64,000 nucleotides of DNA from contig NC_135497.1 in the NCBI RefSeq assembly GCF_052857255.1, positions 180,267,478-180,331,477 of the forward strand, read 5' to 3'. Of the stretch, positions 49,141 through 61,400 are shown in pieces (positions within the stretch are counted from its first letter, which is position 1; every line of letters begins with the position of its first letter). The notes beneath the pieces are model-generated. The model worked only from the letters and a program-made list of their open reading frames with translations. It was not told the origin of the DNA and did not search any database. The translations under genes were made by a program, and so were the position numbers. Source of the DNA: Amblyomma americanum. Its lineage: Eukaryota > Arthropoda > Arachnida > Ixodida > Ixodidae.

Positions 49141-50324
49141 ACCGACCACTTGAGAGTCGGGACTTCTGTTGTTCTACATTCCACGCATCATGGCGTCAAA
49201 GACAATAAGGAAAACCTGTGCCAGAAGAACGGTAATCGATTTTCTTTGCTATATTTTCCAACGTTTAATTTACATGTGTCCAAAGAGACATTCAGTAACA
49301 AGATCTGAACCGTCCGATTTTCTGTATTGTTTGCAGAGGCGTAGGAGCAGCAAGGCAGCTTGCTTCAGCAGAAAGAAGACATGAATTAACTTTGTTTAAA
49401 AAAACTCAGCAACCAGTTTACAGTCGGCACTTCTGTTGTTCTTCATGCGACGCATGGCGTCAAGCAGACACAGAAAAAACCTGAGTCCGAACAATGGTAA
49501 TAGATTCGCGGTACTTTATTTTGAAACCTTGCACTTTCAAGTGCCCTTAGAGACATTCCAAAACACAATTCTTTACCATCCGTATTTCTGTATTTTTTCA
49601 GACGAAGGAGCTGCAAGACGGCTAGCTGCGACAGACAGAAGACATGGAATATTTTGGTTTAAAAAATACTGGCGACCACTTGAGAGTCGGGACTTCTGTT
49701 GTTCTTCATGCGACGCATCATGGCGTCAAAGACACCAAGGAAATCCTGTGCCAGAAGAACGGTAATAGATTCCCTTTGCTATATTTTTCAACATTGCATT
49801 TACATGTGTCCTAAGAGACATTCCAAAACACAATCGGAACCATCCGTTTTTCTGTACTGTTTGCAGAAACGCAGGAGCTGCAAGGCGGCTAGCTTCGGCA
49901 GAGAGAAGAGAATGAATATTTTTGTTCCAAAAATTCAATGAGGACTTCAGAGTCGGCACTTCTGTTGTCCTTCATGCAACGAATCATGGCGTCAAGCAGA
50001 CCCAGGAAAATCCTGAGCCCGAACAATGGTAATAGATTCGCGGTGCTTTATTTTGCAACATTGCACTTTCAAGTGCCCTTAGAGACATTCCAAAACAATT
50101 CTTTACCATTAGTATTTCTGTATTTTTTTGCAGAGACGAAGGAGCTGCAAGACGGCTAGCGTCGGCAGAGAGAAGACAAGGCATATTTTTGCTTTAAAAA
50201 TTCAGTCACCACTTGAGAGTCGGCACTTCTTTTGTTCTTCATGAAACAGATGATGGCGTCAAAGACACCAAGAAAAACCTGTGCCAGAAGAACGGTAATA
50301 GATTCCCTTTGCTATATTTTCTAA
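49141..50324 (+). repeat. Array block 8, joint of two copied segments
   Basis: Exon-like starts lie at 49337, 49602, 49867 and 50134. The left part matches 30.9-31.4 kb (offset 18,217). The right part matches 39.3-39.98 kb (offset 10,328). The switch lies inside the exon-like part at 49602-49760, whose first bases (ACGAAGGAGCTGCAAGACGG) are of one subfamily and whose continuation (CTAGCTGCGACAGACAG) is of another. This is a clear recombinant module. Confidence 0.8.
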
Positions 50325-53300
50325 CATTGCATTTACATGTGTCTTAAGAGACATTCCAAAACACAAGCGGAACCATCCGTTTTTCTATACTGTTTGCAGA
50401 GACGCAGGAGCTGCAAGGCGGCTAGCTTCGACAGAGAGAAGACATAGGATATTTTTGTTCTAAAAATTCAGAGAGCACTTGAAGTTGCCACTTCTGTTGT
50501 TCTTCATGCGACGCATCATGGCGTCAAAGACACCCAGGAAAACCTGGGCCAGAAGAACGGTGATAGATTCTGTTTGCTATATTTCCCAGCATTGCTTTTA
50601 CATGTGTCCAAATAGACATTCCAAAACACAATCTGAGCCACCCGTTTTTCTGTATTGTTTGCAGAGACGAAGGGGCTGCTGGCCGGCTAGCTGCGACAGA
50701 CAGAAGACATGGAATATTTTGGTTTAAAAAATACAGCGACCACTTGAGAGTCGGGACTTCTGTTGTTCTTCATGGGACGCATCATGGCGTCAAAGACACC
50801 AAGGAAAACCTGTGCCAGAAGAACGGTAATAGATTCCCTTTGCTATATTTTTCAACATTGCATTTACATGTGTCCTAAGAGACATTCCAAAACACAATCG
50901 GAACCATCTGTTTTTCTGTACTGTTTGCAGAAACGCAGGAGCTGCATGGCGGCTAGCTTCGGCAGAGAGAAGAGAATCAATATTTTTGTTCCAAAAATTC
51001 AATGAGGACTTGAGAGTCGGCACGTCTGTTGTCCTTCATGCAACGCATCATGGCGTCAAGCAGACCCAGGAAAATCCTGAGCCCGAACAATGGTAATAGA
51101 TTCGCGGTGCTTTATTTTGCAACATTGCACTTTCCAGTGCCCTTAGAGACATTCCAAAACAATTCTTTACCATTAGTATTTCTGTATTTTTTTGCCGAGA
51201 CGAAGGAGCTCCAAGACGGCTAGCGTCGGAAAGAGAAGACAAGGAATATTTTTGCTTTCAAAATTCAGTCGGCACTTGAGAATCGGCATTTCTTTTGTTC
51301 TTCATGAAACAGATGATGGCGTCAAAGACACTAAGAAAAACCTGTGCCAGAAGAACGGTAATAGATTCCCTTTGCTATATTTTCCGACGTTGAATTTACA
51401 TGTGTCCAAAGAGACATTCCAATATACGATCTGAACCATCCGATTTTCTGTATTGTTTGCAGATACGTAGGAGCAGCAAGGCGGCTAGCTTCGGCAGAAA
51501 GACATGGATTAACTTTGTTTAAAAAAATTCAACAACCAGTTTTACAGTCGGCACTTCTGTTGTTCTTCATGCGACGCATCATGGTGTCAGAGATACCCAG
51601 GTAAACCGGGGAATGAAGAACGGTAATAGATCCTCTTTACTATATTTCCAAGCGTTGCATTAACATTTGTCCTAATAGACATTCCAAAACACAATCTGAG
51701 CCACCCGTTTTTCTGTATTGTTTGCAGAGACGAAGGGGCTGCTGGCCGGCTAGCTGCGACAGACAGAAGACTTGGAATATTTTTGTTTAAAAACACAGCG
51801 ACCACTTGAGATACGGGACTTCTTTTGTTCTACATGCCACGCATCATGGCGTCAAAGACAATAAGGAAAACCTGTGCCAGAAGAACGGTAATAGCATTTC
51901 TTTGCTATATTTTTCAACGTTGAATTTACATGTGTCCAAAGAGACATTCAGTAACAAGATCTGAACCGTCCGATTTTCTGTATTGTTTGCAGAGGCGTAG
52001 GAGCAGCAAGGAAGCTTGCTTTGGCACAAAGAAGACATGGATTAACTTTGTTTAAAAAAATTCAGCAACCTGTTTACAGTCGGCACTTCTGTTGTTCTTC
52101 ATGCGACGCATGGCGTCAAGCAGACACAGGAAAAACCTGAGTCCGAACAATGGTAATAGATTCGCGGTGCTTTATTTTGAAACCTTGCACTTTCAAGTGC
52201 CCTTAGAGACATTCCAAAACACAATTCTTTACCATCCGTATTTCTATATTTTTTCAGACGAAGGAGCTTCAAGACGGCTAGCTTCGGCAGAGAGAAGACA
52301 AGGAATATTTTTGTTTTAAAAATTCAGCGACCACTTGAGAGTCGGCACTTCTTTTGTTCTTCATGAAACAGATCATGGCGTCAAAGACACCAAGGAAAAC
52401 CTGTGCAAGAAGAACGGTAATAGATTCCCTTAGCTATATTTTCCAACGTTGAATTTACATGTGTCCAAAGAGACATTCCAAAACACGATCTAAACCATCC
52501 GATTGTCTGTATTGTTTGCAGAGACGTAGGAGCAGCAAGGCAGCTAGCTTCGGCAGAAAGAAGACATGGATTGACATTGTTTAAAAAAATTCAACATCCA
52601 GTTTAAAGTCGGCACTTCTGCTGTTCTTCATGCGACGCGTCATAGCGTCAAGCAGTCAGGAAAATCTTGAATCCGAACGATGGTAAAAGATTCGTGTTGC
52701 TTTATTTGGCAACATTGCATTTTCCAGTGCCCTTAGAGACATTCCAAAACACATTTCTGAACCATACGTTTTTCTGTAATATTTGCAGAGACGAAGGAGC
52801 TGCTGGCCGGCTAGCGTCGGCAGACAGAAGTCATAGAATATTTTTGTTTAAAAAATACTGCGATAACTTGAGAGGCGGCACTTCAGTTGTTCTTCATACG
52901 ACGCATCGTGGCGTCAAAGACACCAAGGAAAACCTGGGCCAGAAGAACGGTAAGAAATTTCCTTTGCTATATTTTCAAACATTGCATTTACATGTGTCCA
53001 AAGAGAGATTTAAAAACACAGTCTGAACCATCCGTTTTTCTGTATTGTTTGCAGAGACGAAGGAGCTGCTGGCCGGCCAGCTGCGGCAGAAAGAAGACGT
53101 GCAATATTTTTGTTTAAGAATTCTTCGACCTCTTGAGAGTCGCGACTACTGTTGTTCTTCATGCTACGCATCATGGCGTCAAGCAGACTCAGGAAAATCC
53201 TGAGCTCGAATAATGGTAATAGATTCGCGTTGCTTTATTTTGCAAAATTGCACTTTCCAGTGCATTTAGAGACGTTCCAAAACACAATTCTGAACCATAC

Positions 53301-53705
53301 GTTTTTCTGCATTGTTTGCAAAGACACCGGAGCTGCGAGGCGGCTAGCTTCGGCAGACAGAAGACATGGAATAATTTTGTTTAAAAAAATTCAACAAACA
53401 GTTGACAGTTGGCACTTCTGTTGTTCTTCATGCGACGCATCATGGCGTCAAGCAGACCCAGGAAAAACTCCAGTCCGAACAATGGTATTAGATTCGCGTT
53501 GCTTTCTTTTGCAGCATTGCATTTTCCAGTGCCCTTAGAGACATTCGAAAACACAATTCTTTACCAACCGTATGTCTGTATTTTTTTGCAGAGACGAAGG
53601 AGCTGCAAGACGGCTAGCTTCGGCAGAGAGAAGACAAGGAATATTTTTGTTTTAAAAATTCAGCGACCATTTGAGAGTCGGCACTTCTGTTGCTCTTCAT
53701 GCGAC
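50325..53705 (+). repeat. 3.38 kb segment duplicated from 41.06-44.44 kb
   Basis: Exon-like starts lie at 50400, 50665, 50931, 51200, 51463, 51728, 51993, 52258, 52522, 52789, 53055, 53324 and 53592. Every one is exactly 9,264 bases after its partner at 41136-44328. Rare lesions are shared: the CCGAG acceptor (41931 and 51195) and the TTTGCAAAG acceptor (before 44060 and 53324). So no indel has accumulated in 3.4 kb since duplication. Substitutions are few, for example GGTAATAG to GGTGATAG at the donor near 50,559. Confidence 0.9.
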
Positions 53706-53753
53706 GGATCATGGCGTCAAGCAGACCCTGGAAAATCATGGTCCCGAAGAATG

Positions 53754-53755
53754 AT
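53754..53755 (+). other. Lost donor, GT to AT
   Basis: The exon end reads GAAGAATGATAATTG. Sister modules near 9,762 and 63,402 keep GGTAATT. Confidence 0.7.
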
Positions 53756-54284
53756 AATTGATTCCTTTTGCTATATTTTCCAACATTGCATTTACTAGTG
53801 CCCTTAGAGATTATTCCAAAACACAACACATCCATTTGTTTTTCTACATTGTTTGCAGAGACGCAGGAGCTGCAAGACGGCACTTTGGCAGACAGAAGAC
53901 ATGAAATATTATTGTTTAAAAAATTCAGTGAGCACTTGAGAGTGGGCACTTTGGTTGCTCTTCATGCGACGCATCATAATGTAAAACACACCCAAGAAAA
54001 CGTGGGCCAGAAGAACAGTAATCGATTCGTGTTGATTTATTTTGACACATTGCATTTTCTAATGCCCTTAGGTGCATTCCAAAACACAATTCTGAACTAA
54101 CCGCTTTTCTGTATTTTTTGCAGAGACGAAGGAGCTGCAAGGCGGCTAGCTTCGTCATATAGAAGACATGGAATATTTTTGTTTAAAAAATTCAGTGACC
54201 ACTTGAGAGTCGGCACTTCTTTTGTTGTTCATGGGGCGCATCGTGGCGTCAAAGACACCCAGGAAAACCTGGGCCAGAAAAAAG

Positions 54285-54286
54285 TT
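54285..54286 (+). other. Lost donor, GT to TT
   Basis: It reads AAAAAAAGTTAATTG. The sister module near 57,210 keeps AAAAAAGGTAATTG. Confidence 0.7.
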
Positions 54287-57200
54287 AATTGATTCCATTT
54301 GCCGTATTTTTCAACATTGCATTTACATGTGTCCTAAGAGACATTCCAAAACACAATCGGAACCATCCGTTTTTCTGTACTGTTTGCAGAGACGCAGGAG
54401 CTGCAAGACGGCTACCTTCGGCAGAGAAAAGACAAGGAATATTTTTGTTTAAAAAATTCAGCGACCACTTGAGAGTCGGCACTTCTGTTGTTCTTCATGC
54501 GACGCATCATGGCCTCAAAGACACCCCGGAAAACATGGGCCAGAAGAAAGGTAATAGATTCTCTTTGCAATATTTCCCGGCATTGCAATTACGTGTGTCC
54601 TAATAGACATTCCAAAACACAATCTGAGCCACACGTTTTTCTGTTTTGTTTGCAGAGACGAAGGAGCTGCTGGCCGGCCAGCTGCGACAGACAGAACACA
54701 TGGAATATTTTTGTTTCAAAATACAGCGACCACTTGAGAGTCGGGACTTCTGTTGTTCTTCATGCGACGCATCATGGCGTCAAAGACACCAAGGAAAAGC
54801 TGTGCCAGAAGAACGGTAAAAGATTTTCTTTGCTATATTTTCCAACGTTGAATTTACATGTGTCCAAAGAAACATTCCAAAACAAGATCTGAACCATCCG
54901 ATTTTCTGTATTGTTTGCAGAAACGTAGGAGCAGCAAGGCAGCTAGCTTCGGCAGAAAGAACACATGGATTAACTTTGTTTAAAAAAATTCAACAACCAG
55001 TTTACAGTCGGCACTTCTGTTGTTCTTCATGCGACGCATCATGGCGTCAAGCAGACACAGGAAAAACATGAGTCCGATCAATGGTAATAGATTCGCGTTC
55101 CTTTCTTTTGCAACATTGCATATACCAGTGCCGTTAGAGACGTTCCAAAACACAATTCTGAACCGTACGTTTTTCTGTATTGTTTGCAGAGACGCTGGGG
55201 CTGCGAGGCGGCTAGCTTCGGAACACAGAAGACATGGAATTATTTTGTTTAAAAAAATTCAACAACCAGTTGATTGTCGGCACTTCTGTTGTTCTTAATG
55301 CGACGCATCTTAGCGTCAAGCAGACCCAGGAAAATTCTGAGCCCGAACAATGGTAATAGATTCGCGGTGCTTTATTTTGAAACCTTGCACTTTCAAGTGC
55401 CCTTAGAGACATTCCAAAACACAATTCTTTACCATCCGTATTTCTGTATTTTTTCAGACGAAGGAGCTGCAAGACGGCTAGCTTCGGCAGAGAGAAGACA
55501 AGGAATATTTTTGTTTTAAAAATTCAGCGACCACTTGAGAGCCGGCACTTCTGTTGCTCTTCATACGACGCATCGTGGCGTCAAAGACACCCCGGAAAAC
55601 ATGGGCCAGAAGAAAGGTAATAGATTCTCTTTGCAATATTTCCCAGCATTGCATTTACGTGTGTCCTAATAGACATTCCAAAACACAATCTGAGCCACAC
55701 GTTTTTCTGTTTTGTTTGCAGAGACGAAGGAGCTGCTGGCCGGCCAGCTGCGACAGACAGAACACATGGAATATTTTTGTTTCAAAATTCAGCGACCATT
55801 TGAGAGTCGGCACTTCTGTTGCTCTTCATGCGACGCATCATGGCGTCAAAGACACCAAGGAAAAGCTGTGCCAGAAGAACGGTAAAAGATTTTCTTTGCT
55901 ATATTTTCCAACGTTGAATTTACATGTGTCCAAAGAAACATTCCAAAACAAGATCTGAACCATCCGATTTTCTGTATTGTTTGCAGAAACGTAGGAGCAG
56001 CAAGGCAGCTAGCTTCGGCAGAAAGAAGACATGGATTAACTTTGTTTAAAAAAATTCAACAACCAGTTTACAGTCGGCACTTCTGTTGTTCTTCATGCGA
56101 CGCATCATGGTGTCAAGCACACACAGGAAAAACCTGGGTCCGAACAATGGTAATAGATTCGCGTTCTTTTCCTTTGCAACATTGCTTATACCAGTGCCGT
56201 TAGAGACGTTCCAAAATACAATTCTGAACCATACGTTTTTCTGTATTGTTTGCAGAGACGCTGGAGCTGCGAGGCGGCTAGCTTCGGCAGAGAGAAGAGA
56301 ATGAATATTTTTGTTCCAAAAATACAATGAGGACTTGAGAGTCGGCACTTCTGTTGTCCTTCATGCAACGCATCATGGCGTCAAGCAGACCCAGGAAAAT
56401 CCTGAGCCCGAACAATGGTAATAGATTCGCGGTGCTTTATTTTGCAACATTGCACTTTCCAGTGCCCTTAGAGACATTCCAAAACAATTCTTTACCATTA
56501 GTATTTCTGTATTTTTTTGCAGAGACGAAGGAGCTGCAAGACGGCTAGCGTCGGCAGAGAGAAGATAAGGAATATTTTACTTTAAAAATTCAGTCACCAC
56601 TTGAGAGTCGGCACTTCTTTTGTTCTTCATGAAACAGATGATGGCGTCAAAGACACCAAGAAAAACCTGTGCCAGAAGAACGGTAATAGATTCCCTTTGC
56701 TATATTTTCCAACGTTGAATTTACATGTGTCCAAAGAGACATTCCAATATACGATCTGAACCATCCGATTTTCTGTATTGTTTACAGATACGTAGGAGCA
56801 GTAAGGCGGCTAGCTTCGGCAGAAAGACGTGGATTAACTTTGTTTAAAAAAATTCAACAACCAGTTTTACAGTCGGCACTTCTGTTGTTCTTCATGTGAC
56901 GCATCATGGCGTCAGAGACACCCAGGTAAACCTGGGCCTGAAGAACGGTAAAAGATTCTCTTTGCTATATTTCCCAGGATTGCGTTTACATGTGTCCTAA
57001 TAGACAATCCAAAACACAATCTGAACCACCCGTTTTTCTGTATTGTTTGCGGAGACGAAGGCGCTGCTGGCCGGCTAGCTGCGAAAGACAGAAGACATGG
57101 AATATTTTGGTTTAAAAAATACAGCGACCACTTGAGAGTCGGCACTTCTGTTGTTTTTCATGGGGCGCATCGTGGCGTCAAAGACACCCAGAAAAACCTG

Positions 57201-58460
57201 GGCCAGAAAAAAGGTAATTGATTCCATTTGCCGTATTTTTCAACATTGCATTTACATGTGTCCTAAGAGACATTCCAAAACACAATCGGAACCATCCGTT
57301 TTTCTGTACTGTTTGCAGAGACGCAGGAGCTGCAAGGCGGCTAGCTTCGGCAAAGAGAAGACATAGAATATTTTTGTTCTAAAAATTCAGAGAGCACTTG
57401 AATGTTCCCACTTCTGTTGTTCTTCATGCGACGCATCATGGCGTCAAAGACGCCCCAGAAAACCTGGGCCAGAAGAAAGGTAATAGATTCTCTTTGCAAT
57501 ATTTCCCAGCATTGCATTTACGTGTGTCCTAATAGACATTCCAAAACACAATCTGAGCCACACGTTTTTCTGTTTTGTTTGCAGAGACGAAGGAGCTGCT
57601 GGCCGGCCAGCTGCGACAGACAGAACACATGGAATATTTTTGTTTAAAAATACAGCGACCACTTGAGAGTCGGGACTTCTGTTGTTCTTCATGCGACACA
57701 TCATGGCGTCAAAGACACCAAGGAAAACCTGTGCCAGAAGAACGGTAATAGATTTTCTTTGCTATATTTTCCAACGTTGAATTTACATGTGTGCAATGAG
57801 ACATTCCAAAACAAGATCTGAACCATCCGATTTTCTGTATTGTTTGCAGAGACGTAGGAGCAGCAAGGCAGCTAGCTTCGGCAGAAAGAAGACATGGATT
57901 AACTTTGTTTAAAAAAATTCAACAACCAGTTTACAGTCGGCACTTCTGTTGTTCTTCATGCGACGCATCATGGCGTCAAGCAGACACAGGAAAAACTTGA
58001 GTCCGAACAATGGTAATAGATTCGCGTTCCTTTCTTTTGCAACATTGCATATACCAGTGCCGTTAGAGACGTTCCAAAACACAATTCTGAACCATACGTT
58101 TTTCTGTATTGTTTGCAGAGACGCTGGGGCTGCGAGGCGGCTAGCTTCGGAACACAGAAGACATGGAATTATTTTGTTTAAAAAAATTCAACAACCACTT
58201 GATTGTCGGCACTTCTGTTGTTCTTAATGCGACGCATCTTAGCGTCAAGCAGACCCAGGAAAATTCTGAGCCCGAACAATGGTAATAGATTCGCGGTGCT
58301 TTATTTTGAAACCTTGCACTTTCAAGTGCCCTTAGAGACATTCCAAAACACAATTCTTTACCATCCGTATTTCTGTATTTTTTCAGACGAAGGAGCTGCA
58401 AGACGGCTAGCTTCGGCAGAGAGAAGACCAGGAATATTTTTGTTTTAAAAATTCAGCGAC

Positions 58461-61400
58461 CACTTGAGAGCCGGCACTTCTGTTGCTCTTCATACGACGC
58501 ATCGTGGCGTCAAAGACACCAAGGAAAATCTGGGCCAGAAGAACGGTAATAGATTCCCATTGCTATATTTTCCAACATTGCATTTTCATGTGTCCAAAGA
58601 GAGATTTCAAAAGAATCTGAACCATCCGTTTTTCTGTATTGTTTACAGAGACGAAGGAGCTGCTGGCCGGCCAGCTGCGGCAGACAGAAGACGTGCAATA
58701 TTTTTGTTTAAAAATTCTTCGACCACTTGAGAGTCGGCACTTCTGTTGTTCTTCATAGGACGCATCATGGCGTCAAAGACACCCAGGAAATCCTGGGCCG
58801 GAAAAAAGGTAAGAGATTCCCTTTGCTACATTTTTCAACATTGCATTTACATGTGTCCTAAGAGACATTCCAAAACACAATCGGAACCATCCGTTTTTCT
58901 GTACTGTTTGCAGAGGCGCAGCAGCTGCAAGGCGGCTAGCTTCGGCATACAGAAGACATGTAATAATTTTGTTTAAAAATTTAAGCAACCAGTTGACAGT
59001 CGGCACTTGTGTTGCTCTTCATGCGACGCATCATGGTGTCAAGCAGCCCCAGGAAAAACCCCAGTCCTAACAATGGTATTAGATTCTTGTTGCTGTCTTT
59101 TGCAGCATTGCATTTTCCAGTGCCCTTAGAGACATTCGAAAACACAATTCTTTACCATCCGTATGTCTGTATTTTTTGCAGAGACGAAGGAGCATCAAGA
59201 CGGCTAGCTCCGGCAGAGAGAAGACAAGGTATATTTTTGTTTAAAAAATTCAAGCGACCAATTGAGAGTCGGCACTTCTGTTGTTCTTCATGGGACGCAT
59301 CATGGCATGAGACACCTAGGAAAACCTGGGCCAGAAAAAAGGTAAGAGATTCCCTTTGCTATATTTTTTAACATTGCATTTACATGTGTCCTAAGAGACA
59401 TTCCAAAACACAATCGGAACCAACCGTTTTTCTGTGCTGTTTGCAGAGACGCAGGAGCTGCAAGGCGGCTAGCTTCGGCAGACAGAAGACATAGAATATT
59501 TTTGTTCTAAAAATTCAGAGAGCACTTGAAAGTTGCCACTTCTGTCGTTCTTCATGCGACGCATCATGGCGTCAGACACCCGGGAAAAGCTGGGCCAGAA
59601 GAACGGTAATAGATTCTCTTTTCTATATTTCCCAGCATTGCATTTACATGTGTCCTAATAGACATTCCAAAACACAATCTGAGCCACCCGTTTTTCTGTG
59701 TTGTTTGCAGAGACGAAGGAGCTGCAAGGCAGCTAGCTTCGGCAGAAAGAAGACATGGATTAACTTTGTTTAAAAAAATTCAACAACCAGTTTACAGTCG
59801 GCACTACTGTTGTTCTTCATGCGACGCATCATGGCGTCAGGCAGACACAGGAAAAACCTGAGTCCGAACAATGGTAATAGATTCGCATTCCTTTCTTTTG
59901 CAACATTGCATATACCAGTGCCCTTAGAGACGTTCCAAAACACAATTCTGAATCATACGTTTTTCTGAATTGTTTGCAGAGACGCTGGAGCTGCGTGGCG
60001 GCTAGCTTCCAAAACACAATTCTGAATCATACGTTTTTCTGTATTGTTTGCAGAGACGCTGGAGCTGCGAGGCGGCTAGCTTCGGAAGACAGAAGACATG
60101 GAATTATTTTGTATAAAAAATTCAACAACCAGTTGATAGTCGGCACTTCTGTTGTTGTTCATGCGACGCATCATGGCGTCAAGCAGACACAGAAAAATCC
60201 TGAGCCCGAACAATGGTAATAGATTCGCGGTGCTTTATTTTGAAACCTTCCACTTTCAAGTGCGCTTAGAGACATTTCAAAACACAATTGTTTACCATCC
60301 GTATTTCTGTATTTTTTCAGACGAAGGAGCTGCAAGACGGCTAGCTTCGGCAGAGAGAAGACAAGGAATATTTTTGTTTTAAAAATTCAGCGACCACTTG
60401 AGAGTCGGCACTTCTCTTATTTTTCATACGATGCATCGTGGCGTCAAAGACACCAAGGAAAACCTGGGCCAGAAGAACGGTAATAGATTCCCTTTGCTAT
60501 ATTTTCCAACATTGCATTTACATGTGTCCAAAGAGAGATTTCAAAACACAATCTGAACCATCCGTTTTTCTGTATTGTTTGCAGAGACGAAGGAGCTGCT
60601 GGCTGGCCAGCTGCGGCAGACAGAAGACGTGCAATATTTTTGTTTAAAAATTCTTCGACCACTTGAGAGTCGGCACTTCTGTTGTTCTTCATAGGACGCA
60701 ACATGGCGTCAAAGACACCCAGGAAAACCTCGGAAAGAAAAAAGGTAAGAGATTCCCTTTCCTATATTTTTTAACACTGCATTTACATGTGTCCTAAGAG
60801 ACATTCCAAAACACAATCGGAACCATCCGTTTTTCTGTACTGTTTGCAGAGGCGCGGGAGCTGCAAGGCGGCTAGCTTCGGCAGACAGAAGACATGGAAT
60901 AATTCTGTTTAGAAAAATTCAGCAACCAATTGACAGTCGGCAGTTCTGTTGTTCTTCATGCGACACATCATGGCGTCAAGCAGACAACGGAAAATTCTTA
61001 GTCCGAACAATGGTAATAGATTCGCGTTCTTTTCTTTTGCAACATTGCATATACCAGTGCCGTTAGAGACGTTTTAAAACACAATTCTGAACCATACGTT
61101 TTTCTGTATTGTTTGCAGAGACGCTGGAGCTGCTCGCCGGCCAGCTGCGGCAGACAGAAGACGTGCAATATTTTTGTTTAAAAATTCTTCGACCACTTGA
61201 GAGTCGGCACTTCTGTTGTTCTTCATAGGACGCATCATGGCGTCAAAGACACCCAGGAAAACCTGGGCCAGAAAAAAGGTAAGAGATTCCCTTTCCTATA
61301 TTTTTTAACATTGCATTTACATGTGTCCTAAGAGACATTCCGAAACACAATCGGAACCAACCGTTTTTCTGTACTGTTTGCAGAGACGCAGGAGCTGCAA

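Larger units (their letters stand above)
53706..58460 (+). repeat. Array block 9
   Basis: Exon-like starts lie at 53859, 54124, 54390, 54656, 54921, 55190, 55458, 55722, 55987, 56256, 56523, 56788, 57055, 57319, 57585, 57850, 58119 and 58387. The stretch 53,985-55,465 copies 28,850-30,330 (offset 25,133). Modules 54656 and 54921 recur at 55722 and 55987 (1,066 bases, four modules). Modules 54656-55458 recur at 57585-58387 (offset 2,929). Donors at 53,754 (GT to AT) and 54,285 (GT to TT) are lost. The GGCCGGCC exon type returns here. Confidence 0.82.
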
